Assembly (NCBI RefSeq): GCF_004348535.1
Contig: NZ_SMJX01000010.1
Span: 1 to 61,500 of the forward strand
Reading direction: 5' to 3'
DNA from: Actinomadura sp. KC216
GTDB taxonomy: Bacteria; Actinomycetota; Actinomycetes; Streptosporangiales; Streptosporangiaceae
DNA: 61,500 nucleotides
Positions within the stretch are counted from its first letter, which is position 1. Each line of letters starts with the position of its first letter. Shown in pieces: positions 24,705 through 35,495 of this stretch. The translations under genes were made by a program, and so were the position numbers. Under the pieces are notes generated by a model, which saw only the letters and a program-made list of their open reading frames with translations, was not told where the DNA came from and ran no database searches.

Positions 24705-25365
24705 TCCTCATTCGGCCAGTTGCGCCCGTGTCCAAGCGCCTCCAGCAGTCCTAGCAACCTCGATCTCTTCCGGGGACGGATCCGCGTCGGCGAGCCTAGC
24801 CCGACTTGCTCTCCGATCCCCACCAGGACACGGGAGAATGCGGCTCGATCAAGAACGTGCCACCCAAGCACGCGCTGGGGTCCGAGTCCGGTCTCCGCTC
24901 GCGCTGACGGGCCGAGCTGAACCTGGGCAGTGGCATACATCGGTCCCACCAGTAGGATCGCCCCCCGGAGGACACTGAATCGGTAGCGCCCATCTAGGTC
25001 GAACTCGTCCTCCTCGATGGGCCGCTGGGCCAGCGCCGGCGCCCGAGGTCTGGCTTTTGAGCATGCTGACCACTCGCCTCACCTAACAGGGGTTGCGGAA
25101 ACCCGTGGCCGACCGCAGCGGTCACCGCCTGCGGCCAGGAGATCGAGACCCGGCTATGGGAGAGGTAGGCAGCGTGCAGCCGGCGCACGCCAGCCGAGAC
25201 CTCACGATCCAGAAACCGCTGGAGCGGGTCCGCGCCCCCTGACGAGGCTCGCTGCTAAGTTTGTGGCTCCGATGCGCGACTTTCTTCATGCGCTACAACA
25301 GCGCGAAATCCGGCGGTTGATGCAATCCTAGGTTCATAAAAAGGAGGAGAGAAAGAATCGCCTTC
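24705..25365. other. Non-genic stretch with a nuclease-gene relic
   Basis: I see no complete gene here. On the minus strand at about 25150-25250 the translation 'LQRFLDREVSAGVRRLHAAY' parallels 'LRLFLDRELSAGVRRVRATY' of the PD-(D/E)XK-like protein at 23875, and the DNA aligns over roughly 70 bases. So a second copy of that gene once stood here. An open minus-strand frame at 24665-24949 has no credible start or domain. Confidence 0.5.
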
Positions 25366-26955
<1,590 letters not shown>

Positions 26956-27022
26956 GGCTTACCGCCTCTACCACAGTTGAAATAGTTAACCGGCCCCTAC
27001 GGCCAACCGCCAGGCCACGCGA

Positions 27023-30000
27023 CTACAGTCCGGCTCGGCCGCCTGTTTCCCGACGCATCTCCGCACGCAACCGCGCTAGCGCCTCGTCCCTGGCAGGCTC
27101 TGTGATGATCTTGTATGCGCGTTTGCGCGCCGCCTCCTTGATCGCCCTCTGGAACTCGCCGTTATCGAAGTACAGCTTCATGAAATCAGTGTTGCGCTCG
27201 GCGTTCTCGGCGACGATGTCGTCTAGCCTGTCGTCGGCGACCTGACCGAAGCGGGCCTCGTCGTTCATCAGCGCGATTTGCTGCATGGTCGTGTCCTCAA
27301 CCAGATTGGCGACCTGCTGGTAGACCAGGATCTGGTCGGACGTGCCCAGGTCCAGCCCAAACCGTTCGTTGAGTTCCTCGATTACTTCCGATAGCGGTTT
27401 CACCTCCGGCTCTCGGGGGCCAGCACCATCCGCGGCATGGCCCCGCACCGCGCGGTCACCGCCGGGCGACAGGGACACGTTGTGCCGCCCAGTGAACTCC
27501 AGTCGGAAGTGGCTCAGATCCGCGTCCCCAATGTCGATGGACGCCGAAGGCTGTCCCGGCAGACGGATCAGCAGAATCCTCCCGTACTGGTAGAGGCGTT
27601 CAAGATCCCGGTCTCCCCAGTCGACGATCTGTGCGATGAGGCTGTAGGCGCGCACGTAGCCCTGCAGCGCGCTCCGAAAACCCTCACGCTCGTCATCGGT
27701 TTCGAGGGCGGTGAAGCGGTCAAGGGCTGGCTTGAGGTATTCGTGTAGGTGGGCGTGGAGCCTGCGTTCGGCGGCATCGGGCATCCGCTCTGGCCCTGCC
27801 TCGGCCAGGATCCGGATAAACGCCTCCATCTCCGAGGCGACCAGCAGCCCGTAGTCCATCACCTCACGCTGCTTGGTGTAGAGGAGGTTCGGGTCACCCG
27901 GCTCGGTGATCGTCGTCTCAAACCAGTCCGCGAACGCGGCCTGGATGTCGGCGGCCTGGTTGGCAAAGTCGAGAACGCGCACGTCGTCCTGCGATTTCAG
28001 CGGATGGATGCGGTTGAGCCGCGACAGGGTCTGCACAGCCGCAACACCGGTCAGCGGTTTGTCGACGTACATGCCGCACAGCAACGGCTCATCGAAACCG
28101 GTCTGGTACTTCTCTGCGACAACCAGCAGCCGGTACTCGGCCTGGTCACGTGCGACCGCCTGTGGATCGTCGGCCTTGGTGTAGCTGAACCGGTCCGGCA
28201 GCTGCCTCTCCGGAAAACCATTGAGCTGGGCTTCGGTGAACTCCAGGTCAGCGTCGTCCTTCAGCGTGCCGGAGAACGCGATGAGCGTCCCGCAGTCGGT
28301 GTAACCGCGGTCGTCGACATAACGGCGGATCGCCTGGTACAGGTCGAGCGCGTGCTGCCGGCTACTGGTGACGACCATGGCCTTGGCGCGGCCGCCGAGC
28401 CGCCCGACGATGTTCTCCCGGAAGTCGTCGACGATCAGTCTCGCCCGCTGTTCCAGCGATGTCGGGTGCAGCTTGGCGAGGCGGACCAGTTCCTTCTTCG
28501 CCTTGCCCGCGTCGACCTCCGGGTTAGCGATGCGCGACTCGGCCTGCTCAACGGCGGCGTTACGCAGCCGCCATTTGGTGTCATAGGTGATGTAGTTGGC
28601 TAGCACATCGAGGATGTAACCCTCGTCGATCGCCTGCCGCATCGAGTAGATATGGAAGGGCTCATACATGCCGCGCTCGCCGGTGCGCGGGTTCAGCTTG
28701 TCCGGGTTGAAGCGGCCGAACAGCTTTAGCGTCGACGACTTCGGCGTGGCGGTGAACGCGAAGTACGACAGGTTCGGCTGACGACCACGCACCCGCGTCA
28801 TGTACTCGGCGTCGTCCTCATCCTCGTCGCGCGGTATCGCATTCACACCGAGTATCTGCTTGAGCCGTGTCGCCGATTCACCACCCTGCGAAGAGTGGGC
28901 CTCGTCGATGATGACCGCATACCGCTTGCCGGCCAGCCCCATGTCGGCGACCTTCTCCAACACATAGGGATATAGCTGGAGCGTGCTGATGATGACCTTC
29001 GAGGTGGCGTCGTCGAGTGCCTCGGCAAGCTGCCTGGAGTCCTCGTCGATCTTCTTGACGACGCCAGGCGTGTGGTCGAACTGGAAAATGGTTCTCTGCA
29101 GCTGACGGTCAAGGACGCGCCGGTCGCTGATCACGATGATCTTATGGAAGACCTGCTGGTTGTCAGCATCGAACAGGTTCGAGAGGCGATGCGACAGCCA
29201 GGCGATCGTGTTCGACTTGCCCGAGCCCGCCGAGTGTTGGATGAGGTAATTGCGCCCGGCTCCGTGCGTCCGCGCGTGGGCGATCATCTTCTGTACCGCG
29301 TCCCACTGATGGTAGCGCGGGAAGATGCGCGGCGAGGCGTGCGGGTTCTCCTTCAAGCCCTTCTTGTCGGGCGCCTTGACGTGGATGAACCGGTGCAGGA
29401 TCTCCAGCCAGTTGTCGGGTTGCCAGATCTCTTCCCACAGGTAGGCGACGCTGTAGGAGCCGGGGGCGGCGGGAGGGTTACCGGCCTCGCCGGACCTCCC
29501 GGGCCCGTTGGAACCGACGTTAAACGGCAGGAACTCGGTATCGGCGCCGCGCAGCCGTGTTGTAATGAAGGCGCGGTCGGGATCGACGGCGAAGTGCACC
29601 AGCGTCCGCTTTGCGAAGAACACATCGTTTGGGTCGCGTTCGAACCGGTACTGCGCAATGGCATGATCGGCGCTCTGCCCAGTGTTCGGGTTCTTCAGCT
29701 CGGCGGTGACGACGGGCAGCCCATTAACGAAAAGCGCCATGTCTAGAGACCGGTGCGGGTGGCGCGTGCTGTAGTGAAGCTGCCGCGCAACCGTGAGCAC
29801 ATTCTCGCGGTACTCGGCAAGGGCATCGGCGGCCAGAGTGTGACCAGGACGGAAGTAGGCCAGGTCAATCTGCACACCTCGGTCGCGCACACCTCGGCGC
29901 AGCACGTCTAGCACACCGCGCGCGTCGATCTCAGCGGCGACACGCTGCGCGAACTGCCGCTGTGCAGTCGTTTGAACGCCGCTGTAGAGCTCAATGAGCT

Positions 30001-30166
30001 TTTCCCAGCGATCCGGCTGTGTCGCACCGATGAACCGGTACATCTCACCGGTGTCGATGCCAAGCTCGGCGTCAAAGGTGTTTGCCGCGCGCGACCAGCC
30101 ACGTTCCAGAAGTTCGGCCTCTACGCGAGCTTCGAAGGCCATCTCGCTGAGGACGTGGAGATTCAC
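27023..30166 (-). CDS. hsdR: Type I restriction enzyme R subunit
   Basis: The 1047-residue motor and nuclease subunit. The N-terminal nuclease domain carries 'LPVVTAELKNPNTGQ' (the ExK part of PD-ExK). The translocase follows with Walker A 'HSAGSGKSNTIAWLSH', DEAH-type 'YAVIIDEAHSSQGG' and motif III 'FAFTATPKSSTL', then a second RecA lobe with 'QTGFDEPLLCGMYVDK' and 'LSRLNRIHP'. A helical C-terminus contacts the methylase. Length is normal. Its start overlaps the HsdS stop by four bases. Confidence 0.95.
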   Translation of the reverse strand: MNLHVLSEMAFEARVEAELLERGWSRAANTFDAELGIDTGEMYRFIGATQPDRWEKLIELYSGVQTTAQRQFAQRVAAEIDARGVLDVLRRGVRDRGVQIDLAYFRPGHTLAADALAEYRENVLTVARQLHYSTRHPHRSLDMALFVNGLPVVTAELKNPNTGQSADHAIAQYRFERDPNDVFFAKRTLVHFAVDPDRAFITTRLRGADTEFLPFNVGSNGPGRSGEAGNPPAAPGSYSVAYLWEEIWQPDNWLEILHRFIHVKAPDKKGLKENPHASPRIFPRYHQWDAVQKMIAHARTHGAGRNYLIQHSAGSGKSNTIAWLSHRLSNLFDADNQQVFHKIIVISDRRVLDRQLQRTIFQFDHTPGVVKKIDEDSRQLAEALDDATSKVIISTLQLYPYVLEKVADMGLAGKRYAVIIDEAHSSQGGESATRLKQILGVNAIPRDEDEDDAEYMTRVRGRQPNLSYFAFTATPKSSTLKLFGRFNPDKLNPRTGERGMYEPFHIYSMRQAIDEGYILDVLANYITYDTKWRLRNAAVEQAESRIANPEVDAGKAKKELVRLAKLHPTSLEQRARLIVDDFRENIVGRLGGRAKAMVVTSSRQHALDLYQAIRRYVDDRGYTDCGTLIAFSGTLKDDADLEFTEAQLNGFPERQLPDRFSYTKADDPQAVARDQAEYRLLVVAEKYQTGFDEPLLCGMYVDKPLTGVAAVQTLSRLNRIHPLKSQDDVRVLDFANQAADIQAAFADWFETTITEPGDPNLLYTKQREVMDYGLLVASEMEAFIRILAEAGPERMPDAAERRLHAHLHEYLKPALDRFTALETDDEREGFRSALQGYVRAYSLIAQIVDWGDRDLERLYQYGRILLIRLPGQPSASIDIGDADLSHFRLEFTGRHNVSLSPGGDRAVRGHAADGAGPREPEVKPLSEVIEELNERFGLDLGTSDQILVYQQVANLVEDTTMQQIALMNDEARFGQVADDRLDDIVAENAERNTDFMKLYFDNGEFQRAIKEAARKRAYKIITEPARDEALARLRAEMRRETGGRAGL

Positions 30167-31446
30167 AGGGACGCACCTTCGCCCGGGGACATGCCACGTA
30201 CGGTCGTGACGTCGATCTTGCCGGTAACGGCGGAAGTGATCAGCGCCTGACGGCGTTCAGCCAGTAGGCTAACCTGCCGTTCAGCCGGCCCTCGTAGCGC
30301 ATCCATTCCCGCCAATGATTCACTCACAAGGCGGACCACCCGGCGTTGCTCAGAGACTGCAAGCATCGGTACGCGAAATCCCGTGATTTTCGTGCTACTC
30401 GTGTGAGCGATCCCAGTTGACTTACTTGCCGTCACTTCGAAATAGGTACGGGCGTATCGCGTGCGAGTCACCAGCGCGAGATACTCTGGCAGTAGTCGCG
30501 AGTCAGGTCGGACCGCGAAGATGGCATTCTGGTGCAGGCATGGTTCGATGTCGCCGGACCAGACCGTCCCCCTGCCAAGTTTGTCAGGGTCCCCACCCTC
30601 AGTCATCAGGACATCACCTGACCGCAAAGTGCATCGCTCGGCCAATGATCGCGGCAGTGTCACTTCCTTGATATCTTGCAGGGCAAGTGAGCCATCGAGA
30701 ACGTTCGCTACCCGCAAATAAGGCAGGGTCACGGAATCAGTCCCATGGTTCCTTCCCCCATCCATCGTGAATCCGCTTTGGACCGCTGCTACGGCACCCA
30801 GCCGGACACACTTCATTCCGGCAACGCCCACCGGACTACCATCTAGTCCATGGATCATCGCTCCTGGAGCGATCTCGTTGATGACCGCCTGGACGCGCTC
30901 ATCCAGCAAGGCGATCATTTTCTTCTTCTTGCCGATAAGAACATTGATCCGTGCTGTCTCGGCGTCGAGGAAGTCGGCGATGCGACGCTGCTCGTCGAGC
31001 GGTGGGCGAGGAATGGCAAGGTTGCCGACCTGCTCGGCATTGAGATTCGCCTGTGTATTGCTTCTCGCCTGTTCCAGAAGGTTCGGTCTCAGCGAAACCA
31101 AGGAGTACCGCAAGAACCGAGCATCGCTGGTCGAGTCAGGCCACAGCCCGAGGATTGCTTGATTCCAAGCTGCCGGAACTCCGAGCCATGCCGTATGCCC
31201 GAGGCTCGCGTACATACTGAAGAGGATCGTTCCGGGTTGCCCCATCTCGATTCGGGCCGAACGTAGTCCGTCTTCTGAGATCCGCCTCGCCGTCGTAGTA
31301 ACGATGTCAACCGAAGACATATCGCCGATGGCCGCCCATGCGTGCCCGTCCTCACCATCCGACCAGTAGGTCGGCTCACCCACAGAGGGGGTACCCCCTG
31401 CCCTGAGCGTTGCGATCCGCTTCAGTGGGATGCTGGTCCAGCTCAT
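30163..31446 (-). CDS. hsdS: Type I R-M specificity subunit
   Basis: A 427-residue HsdS with two target-recognition half-sites. Each half ends with a conserved spacer: 'LAIPRPPLDEQRRIADFLD' with the coiled-coil 'LIGKKKKMIALLDERVQAVI', and 'FRVPMLAVSEQRRVVRLV' with 'LLAERRQALITSAVTGKIDV'. The halves define the two parts of the bipartite DNA target, not predictable by eye. The ATG at 31446 overlaps the HsdM stop, and the open frame upstream to 31854 is only noise over HsdM. Its stop overlaps the HsdR start. Confidence 0.9.
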   Translation of the reverse strand: MSWTSIPLKRIATLRAGGTPSVGEPTYWSDGEDGHAWAAIGDMSSVDIVTTTARRISEDGLRSARIEMGQPGTILFSMYASLGHTAWLGVPAAWNQAILGLWPDSTSDARFLRYSLVSLRPNLLEQARSNTQANLNAEQVGNLAIPRPPLDEQRRIADFLDAETARINVLIGKKKKMIALLDERVQAVINEIAPGAMIHGLDGSPVGVAGMKCVRLGAVAAVQSGFTMDGGRNHGTDSVTLPYLRVANVLDGSLALQDIKEVTLPRSLAERCTLRSGDVLMTEGGDPDKLGRGTVWSGDIEPCLHQNAIFAVRPDSRLLPEYLALVTRTRYARTYFEVTASKSTGIAHTSSTKITGFRVPMLAVSEQRRVVRLVSESLAGMDALRGPAERQVSLLAERRQALITSAVTGKIDVTTVRGMSPGEGASL

Positions 31447-33416
31447 CCTGTCACCTTGTTCAAGAGCTTTTGGATCTGGCTCTCCAGTTCGCGCAGCTCG
31501 GCGTCGATCTCCGCCAAAGGGCGCGGCAGGGAGTACACGTAGAAGTGGCGTGTGAAGGGGATCTCGTAGCCGATCTTCGTCTTGTCGTAGTCGATCCAGG
31601 CGTCTGGGACATGTGGAGAGACCTCTCGGGCGCAGTAGGCGTCGATGTCCTCGTCTAGCGGGACGTTCTCGTAGTCGCGCAGGTCTGGGTCGGGCAGTAC
31701 CGTCCCGTCCTTGGCTTTCTGGACTTCGCCTTTGGGGTCGGACACTGACACTGCGTTCCAGAGTGCCTTCAGCGGAGCTGCGTTGCCCGGCCACAGTCCG
31801 CCGCCCGCCACGACGCTGGCGTGCATGGCGTTTGCAGCTTCTCTCTTGGTCCACCAGACCGAACCGAGCAGCGGTCGCAATGCTTCGATCAGTGTTGCCT
31901 GCTCACCCCATTTGGCGAGTGCCTTGGAGTTCTCCAGTGCAGCGAGTGTGTCCTCGGTGATCTCGAAGCGCAGCTTGAGGGGGCGCTCGATGGTGATGCG
32001 GTGGTAGCCGAAGTCGCGGGTGTTGAGGACCTTTACGCTGCGGTGCTCTGAGCGCCCAGGGTCGGCCGCGACCTTCAGAGCGTCACCGTACAGCTTGGTG
32101 ATGTGATCGATCTGGTCGTCGCTGATCTGCTTGCGCTTGTCGCCCAGGGACTTGCGCATCTTCTCCCACTGATCGCGGGCATCGACCAGGATCACCTTCC
32201 CACGCAGCTCGGCGGCCTTGCGGTTGGACAGGATCCAGAAGTAGGTGGAGATGCCGGTGTTGTAGAACAGCTGGTCCGGCAGGGCGACGATACCTTCCAG
32301 CCAGTCGTTCTCCAGAATCCACTGGCGGATCTTGGATTCGCCAGACTCGGCCGCGCCGGTGAATAGCGGGGAGCCGTTGAAGACGATCGCCAGCCGAGCC
32401 CCTTTGCCTTCGACTGGCTCCATCTTCGAGATCATGTGCTGCAGGAACAAGAACGAGCCGTCGTTGATGCGAGGTGTGCCGGCGCCGAAGCGGCCAGCGT
32501 GACCAAGTTCGGCCTCGTCCTCTACTGCCTCCTTGACCTTCTTCCACTCCACGCCGAACGGCGGGTTGGCAAGCATGTAGTCGAAGGTCTGGTTTGGGTA
32601 ACCGTCGTCGCTGAAACAGTTGCCAAAGTAGATGCGTCCGCGCTGGTTGCGCATCAGCATGTCCGACTGGCAGACCGCCCACGACTCGGCGTTGATCTCC
32701 TGGCCGAAGAGGTAGACCTCGGCCTTCGGGTTGATCGATTTGATGTGGTCCTCAGCCGCAGTCAGCATGCCGCCGGTACCGCAGGCCGGGTCAAGGATGT
32801 TGATGACCTGCCCCTCGCTGGCGATGGTGTCGGCATCTGGGGCGATCAGCAGGTTGACCATCAACTTGATGACTTCGCGCGGGGTGAAGTGCTCACCGGC
32901 GGTTTCGTTGGAGTCTTCGGCAAACTTACGGATCAGGTGCTCGAAGACGTAGCCCATGTCGTGACTGCTGAGCTTGTCGAGGTCGCGCATCGCGGCGAAC
33001 CGGCCGACGACCTGGTAGAGGATCTTCGCACCCGCCAGCCGGGTGATCTGGTTGTCCAGGTCGAAGCGGGCCAGGATCTGCCGGACGTTCGACGAGAACC
33101 CGTTGATGTAATCGCGCAGGTTCTTGGCGACGTTCGGAGCGTCGGCCGCGATCGTCGTGAAGTCCTGCTCGGAGACGTTGTAGAAGGGCAACTTCGCCGC
33201 GATCTCCAGCAGCCGGTCCTTGTTCTGAATGTCGAGGGAGGCGTTGCGGGTCCGCACCGTCGCCCGCGTGGGCGCCATGACCGCGTCGAGTCGGCGCAGC
33301 AGCGTGAACGGCAGGATCACCTGACCGTACTCGTGGCGTTTGTAGTCGCCGCGCAATAGGTCGGCGACCGACCAGATGTCGCTGGCCATCCTGGCGTGGG
33401 TGGGTCCTGAGCTCAC
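31443..33416 (-). CDS. hsdM: Type I R-M methylase subunit (N6-adenine)
   Basis: The 657-residue modification subunit. SAM motif I is 'ILDPACGTGGMLTAAEDH' and catalytic motif IV NPPFGVEW; the N-terminal helical HsdM domain starts at 'ASDIWSVADLLRGDYKR' and includes 'FTPREVIKLMVNLLIAP'. It is longer at the C-terminus than classic HsdM by about 100 residues ending in a coiled-coil-like 'LAEIDAELRELESQIQKLL'. It overlaps the preceding methylase-like gene by four bases. Intact motifs mean this is the active methylase, in contrast to its upstream neighbour. Confidence 0.93.
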   Translation of the reverse strand: MSSGPTHARMASDIWSVADLLRGDYKRHEYGQVILPFTLLRRLDAVMAPTRATVRTRNASLDIQNKDRLLEIAAKLPFYNVSEQDFTTIAADAPNVAKNLRDYINGFSSNVRQILARFDLDNQITRLAGAKILYQVVGRFAAMRDLDKLSSHDMGYVFEHLIRKFAEDSNETAGEHFTPREVIKLMVNLLIAPDADTIASEGQVINILDPACGTGGMLTAAEDHIKSINPKAEVYLFGQEINAESWAVCQSDMLMRNQRGRIYFGNCFSDDGYPNQTFDYMLANPPFGVEWKKVKEAVEDEAELGHAGRFGAGTPRINDGSFLFLQHMISKMEPVEGKGARLAIVFNGSPLFTGAAESGESKIRQWILENDWLEGIVALPDQLFYNTGISTYFWILSNRKAAELRGKVILVDARDQWEKMRKSLGDKRKQISDDQIDHITKLYGDALKVAADPGRSEHRSVKVLNTRDFGYHRITIERPLKLRFEITEDTLAALENSKALAKWGEQATLIEALRPLLGSVWWTKREAANAMHASVVAGGGLWPGNAAPLKALWNAVSVSDPKGEVQKAKDGTVLPDPDLRDYENVPLDEDIDAYCAREVSPHVPDAWIDYDKTKIGYEIPFTRHFYVYSLPRPLAEIDAELRELESQIQKLLNKVTG

Positions 33417-35179
33417 TCTGTCGTCTCCTCGTCAGCCGCATCAGCGACATCAGTGTTGTTCATCACGGTGAAGTCCGGTGCCAAAACGCCTGTGGTAAGC
33501 CCTTGAACGGTCTGGTCGATCACGTGCCCGCTCACCTTCGCCAGTCCCGCGAGCGCACCCTCCAGGTCCTGCAAGTGGCGGAACGCATCGCCGTAGCGCC
33601 GCTGTTCGGCCAGCGGGAGCCGGGGAACACGGCAGCGGCGTAGATCCTCGCGGTTGAGAGCACCGAGAGTGTTGGCGACGGGCAGTGCGTTGGCGTCGGT
33701 TCGCAGGAAGGCCGCCAGGAAGTGCGCATCCAAGCGGTCGGAGTCGATTTCGACCACCTGCGCGACACCCGCGTCGTCGTCGGCGGTACCGGTCGCGACG
33801 ACCGGCACTCGGCCGAGCGTGCGCACCAGCAGGTCGCCCGCACGCGGGGTGTCGTCGCGGGAGCGAATCACCAGCGCACCGGCGCGCTCTAGCTCACCGA
33901 AGGTCACGTACGAGTGGCGGGTCGGCCCCGATGGAGCGGCGAAGCGCGGCAAGCCCCGTCCGACGTGGGCGTAAAGGTTGGCCAGCCGGTCGGTGACGCG
34001 AGCGAAATCGTCGGCACTCGCCCGGACGTTCGCGGTGACATGGCGGGACGGTCGCAGGTCGGCGTCTCCGTCGAGGAGCTCCAACCGCGGAACGGCCCGA
34101 AAGATCGTCGGGTCAGCGTCGTCGAACAGCCGCTGCCAGGCGGCGAACTCGTGCGGGACATCGGCCGCGTCGCCCAGTCCCGACAGGTCGACCATCCACA
34201 CCGCCCGATGGTCGGGGGCGCTTTGGGGCCGTTGCATAACCCAGAGATGGAGGTTGGTGTCGGGCACCGACCCCATCCCTTTGGGCAACGCAATCACGTC
34301 ACGCAGCACACCGGAGCGCACCAGCCCCGAACGGACGGACTGCCCAGACGGCTGGACGCACGTGCGTGGCGTTACGGCGACGACCGCCACGCCGTGCAGT
34401 CGCAGATGCGCGTAACAGTGCTGGACCCAGGCAAGCTCGCCGTCGCGGGGGGCCGGGATGCCGAACTCCCAGCGCGGGTCGGTGGCCAGTTCGGCCGACG
34501 GCCACTGCGGCTTGTCGAAGGGCGGCTCGCAGACGACGGCTGAGGCCGCGCCCAGGTATGCGTCGAGACGGTCGTCCAGGAGGGAGTCGCCGGTATGAAT
34601 CTCGTAGGTCACGTCGTAATTGCTGCGCAGGTTGAACGTGGCGACCGCAGCGGCTGACTCCTGAATCTCCTGTCCGACGAGCGTGACGCCGTCGCCAAAG
34701 CGGTCAGCGACGGCCATCAGCAACGTGGCGTTGAAGCACGCCGGATCGAGCACGGCAGGTACGTCAACCGCGTCGGCATCCGCCGGCCGCGCGGCGGCCG
34801 TGGACGGCGGCAGCAGCGACACCATCACTCTGGCCAGCAACTGGGCGGGAAGCAGGTCGGCAATGCCGTGCTCCGGTGTCAGCTCCAGGGCACGCCGCGT
34901 CCACTCGTCGCGGAGGTCCTCCCTGGACGACGAGTCATCCTCGACTCGCTGCGTGCCGGTGTCCGTACGGCCGGCCGTCGCTAGTTGGTCACCCTTGCCG
35001 GTCTCCTTCAGCCACGCCTCCACTTCGGCGCGGGAGAACGTAGGGCTGTGCGGGGTGCCGCCGATCGGCTTCGGAAACTCCGGGTAGCGGCGGCGCCAGT
35101 TGGCTACGGCTGCACGACCGACGCCGGCCAGCCGCGCGATCGCGGCGGCCGTCAGTTCGTCGTGCTCATCGGGATTCAC
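33413..35179 (-). CDS. HTH-methylase-like protein with HsdS-like tail (degenerate motifs)
   Basis: A 588-residue first gene of the R-M operon. Residues 1-60 hold an HTH ('AAAIARLAGVGRAAVANWRR' with 'FSRAEVEAWLKETG'). The middle is N6-methylase-like, but motif I reads DPACFNATLL instead of DPxxGxG, and motif IV reads CEPPFDKP where the canonical first residue is Asn/Asp. The C-terminal part resembles one HsdS half ('CRVPRLPLAEQRRYGDAFRH' plus a helical tail). It therefore looks like a DNA-recognition or regulatory subunit that may have lost catalysis. The GTG start at 35179 has no strong ribosome site. Upstream ATG 35209 is an alternative. Confidence 0.75.
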   Translation of the reverse strand: MNPDEHDELTAAAIARLAGVGRAAVANWRRRYPEFPKPIGGTPHSPTFSRAEVEAWLKETGKGDQLATAGRTDTGTQRVEDDSSSREDLRDEWTRRALELTPEHGIADLLPAQLLARVMVSLLPPSTAAARPADADAVDVPAVLDPACFNATLLMAVADRFGDGVTLVGQEIQESAAAVATFNLRSNYDVTYEIHTGDSLLDDRLDAYLGAASAVVCEPPFDKPQWPSAELATDPRWEFGIPAPRDGELAWVQHCYAHLRLHGVAVVAVTPRTCVQPSGQSVRSGLVRSGVLRDVIALPKGMGSVPDTNLHLWVMQRPQSAPDHRAVWMVDLSGLGDAADVPHEFAAWQRLFDDADPTIFRAVPRLELLDGDADLRPSRHVTANVRASADDFARVTDRLANLYAHVGRGLPRFAAPSGPTRHSYVTFGELERAGALVIRSRDDTPRAGDLLVRTLGRVPVVATGTADDDAGVAQVVEIDSDRLDAHFLAAFLRTDANALPVANTLGALNREDLRRCRVPRLPLAEQRRYGDAFRHLQDLEGALAGLAKVSGHVIDQTVQGLTTGVLAPDFTVMNNTDVADAADEETTE

Positions 35180-35222
35180 GCAGGGAACCGTACCGCGCCG
35201 TCCGGCCATCCTGCAAGGCTTC

Positions 35223-35248
35223 TGTGAACTTCGTTGCCTATGTTCACA
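35223..35248. promoter_or_regulatory. Perfect dyad TGTGAAC-N12-GTTCACA
   Basis: A 7-bp perfect inverted repeat with a 12-base spacer sits 44 bp upstream of the methylase-like start. Size and placement fit a dimeric HTH operator. The first R-M gene itself carries an HTH, so autoregulation is the simplest idea. Confidence 0.5.
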
Positions 35249-35366
35249 AATGCTGATACCGTGCGTGGCTAACGCGGGAACCACCCACTCAATCACCGTG
35301 AGTTATGGACTGCACACGTGCTGAGTGCCCTGGTCCGTCTGGACCGCGGTCGAGGCCACCGGTGAT

Positions 35367-35388
35367 CCATGGATGTGAACATCCATGG
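35367..35388. promoter_or_regulatory. Perfect hairpin CCATGGATG-N4-CATCCATGG
   Basis: A 9-bp perfect inverted repeat with a 4-base loop lies 108 bp before the DUF6119 start. It could be a transcript hairpin in the leader or a protein site. There is no T-tract after it. Confidence 0.5.
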
Positions 35389-35495
35389 CCGACTGCTGCC
35401 ACGGAGTACGGAGCCGCGCTGATCCCGGGAAAGCGCCGAACCCGCCTCCCGTCGAACCCAGGGCCGCCCGGCCCTCCGCCTCTACAAGGACCGAA

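Larger units (their letters stand above)
35180..35495. promoter_or_regulatory. Divergent promoter region between the R-M operon and DUF6119 gene
   Basis: This 316-bp stretch separates two divergent defence genes and contains two perfect inverted repeats, described separately. I see no coding frame of its own with a credible start. The positions suit an operator shared by, or specific to, the methylase-like HTH protein. Confidence 0.5.

Noticed and set aside
24665..24949. Minus-strand frame of 94 codons upstream of RNase HI
   Set aside because: It overlaps the RNase HI start, has no credible start codon context, and shows no domain.
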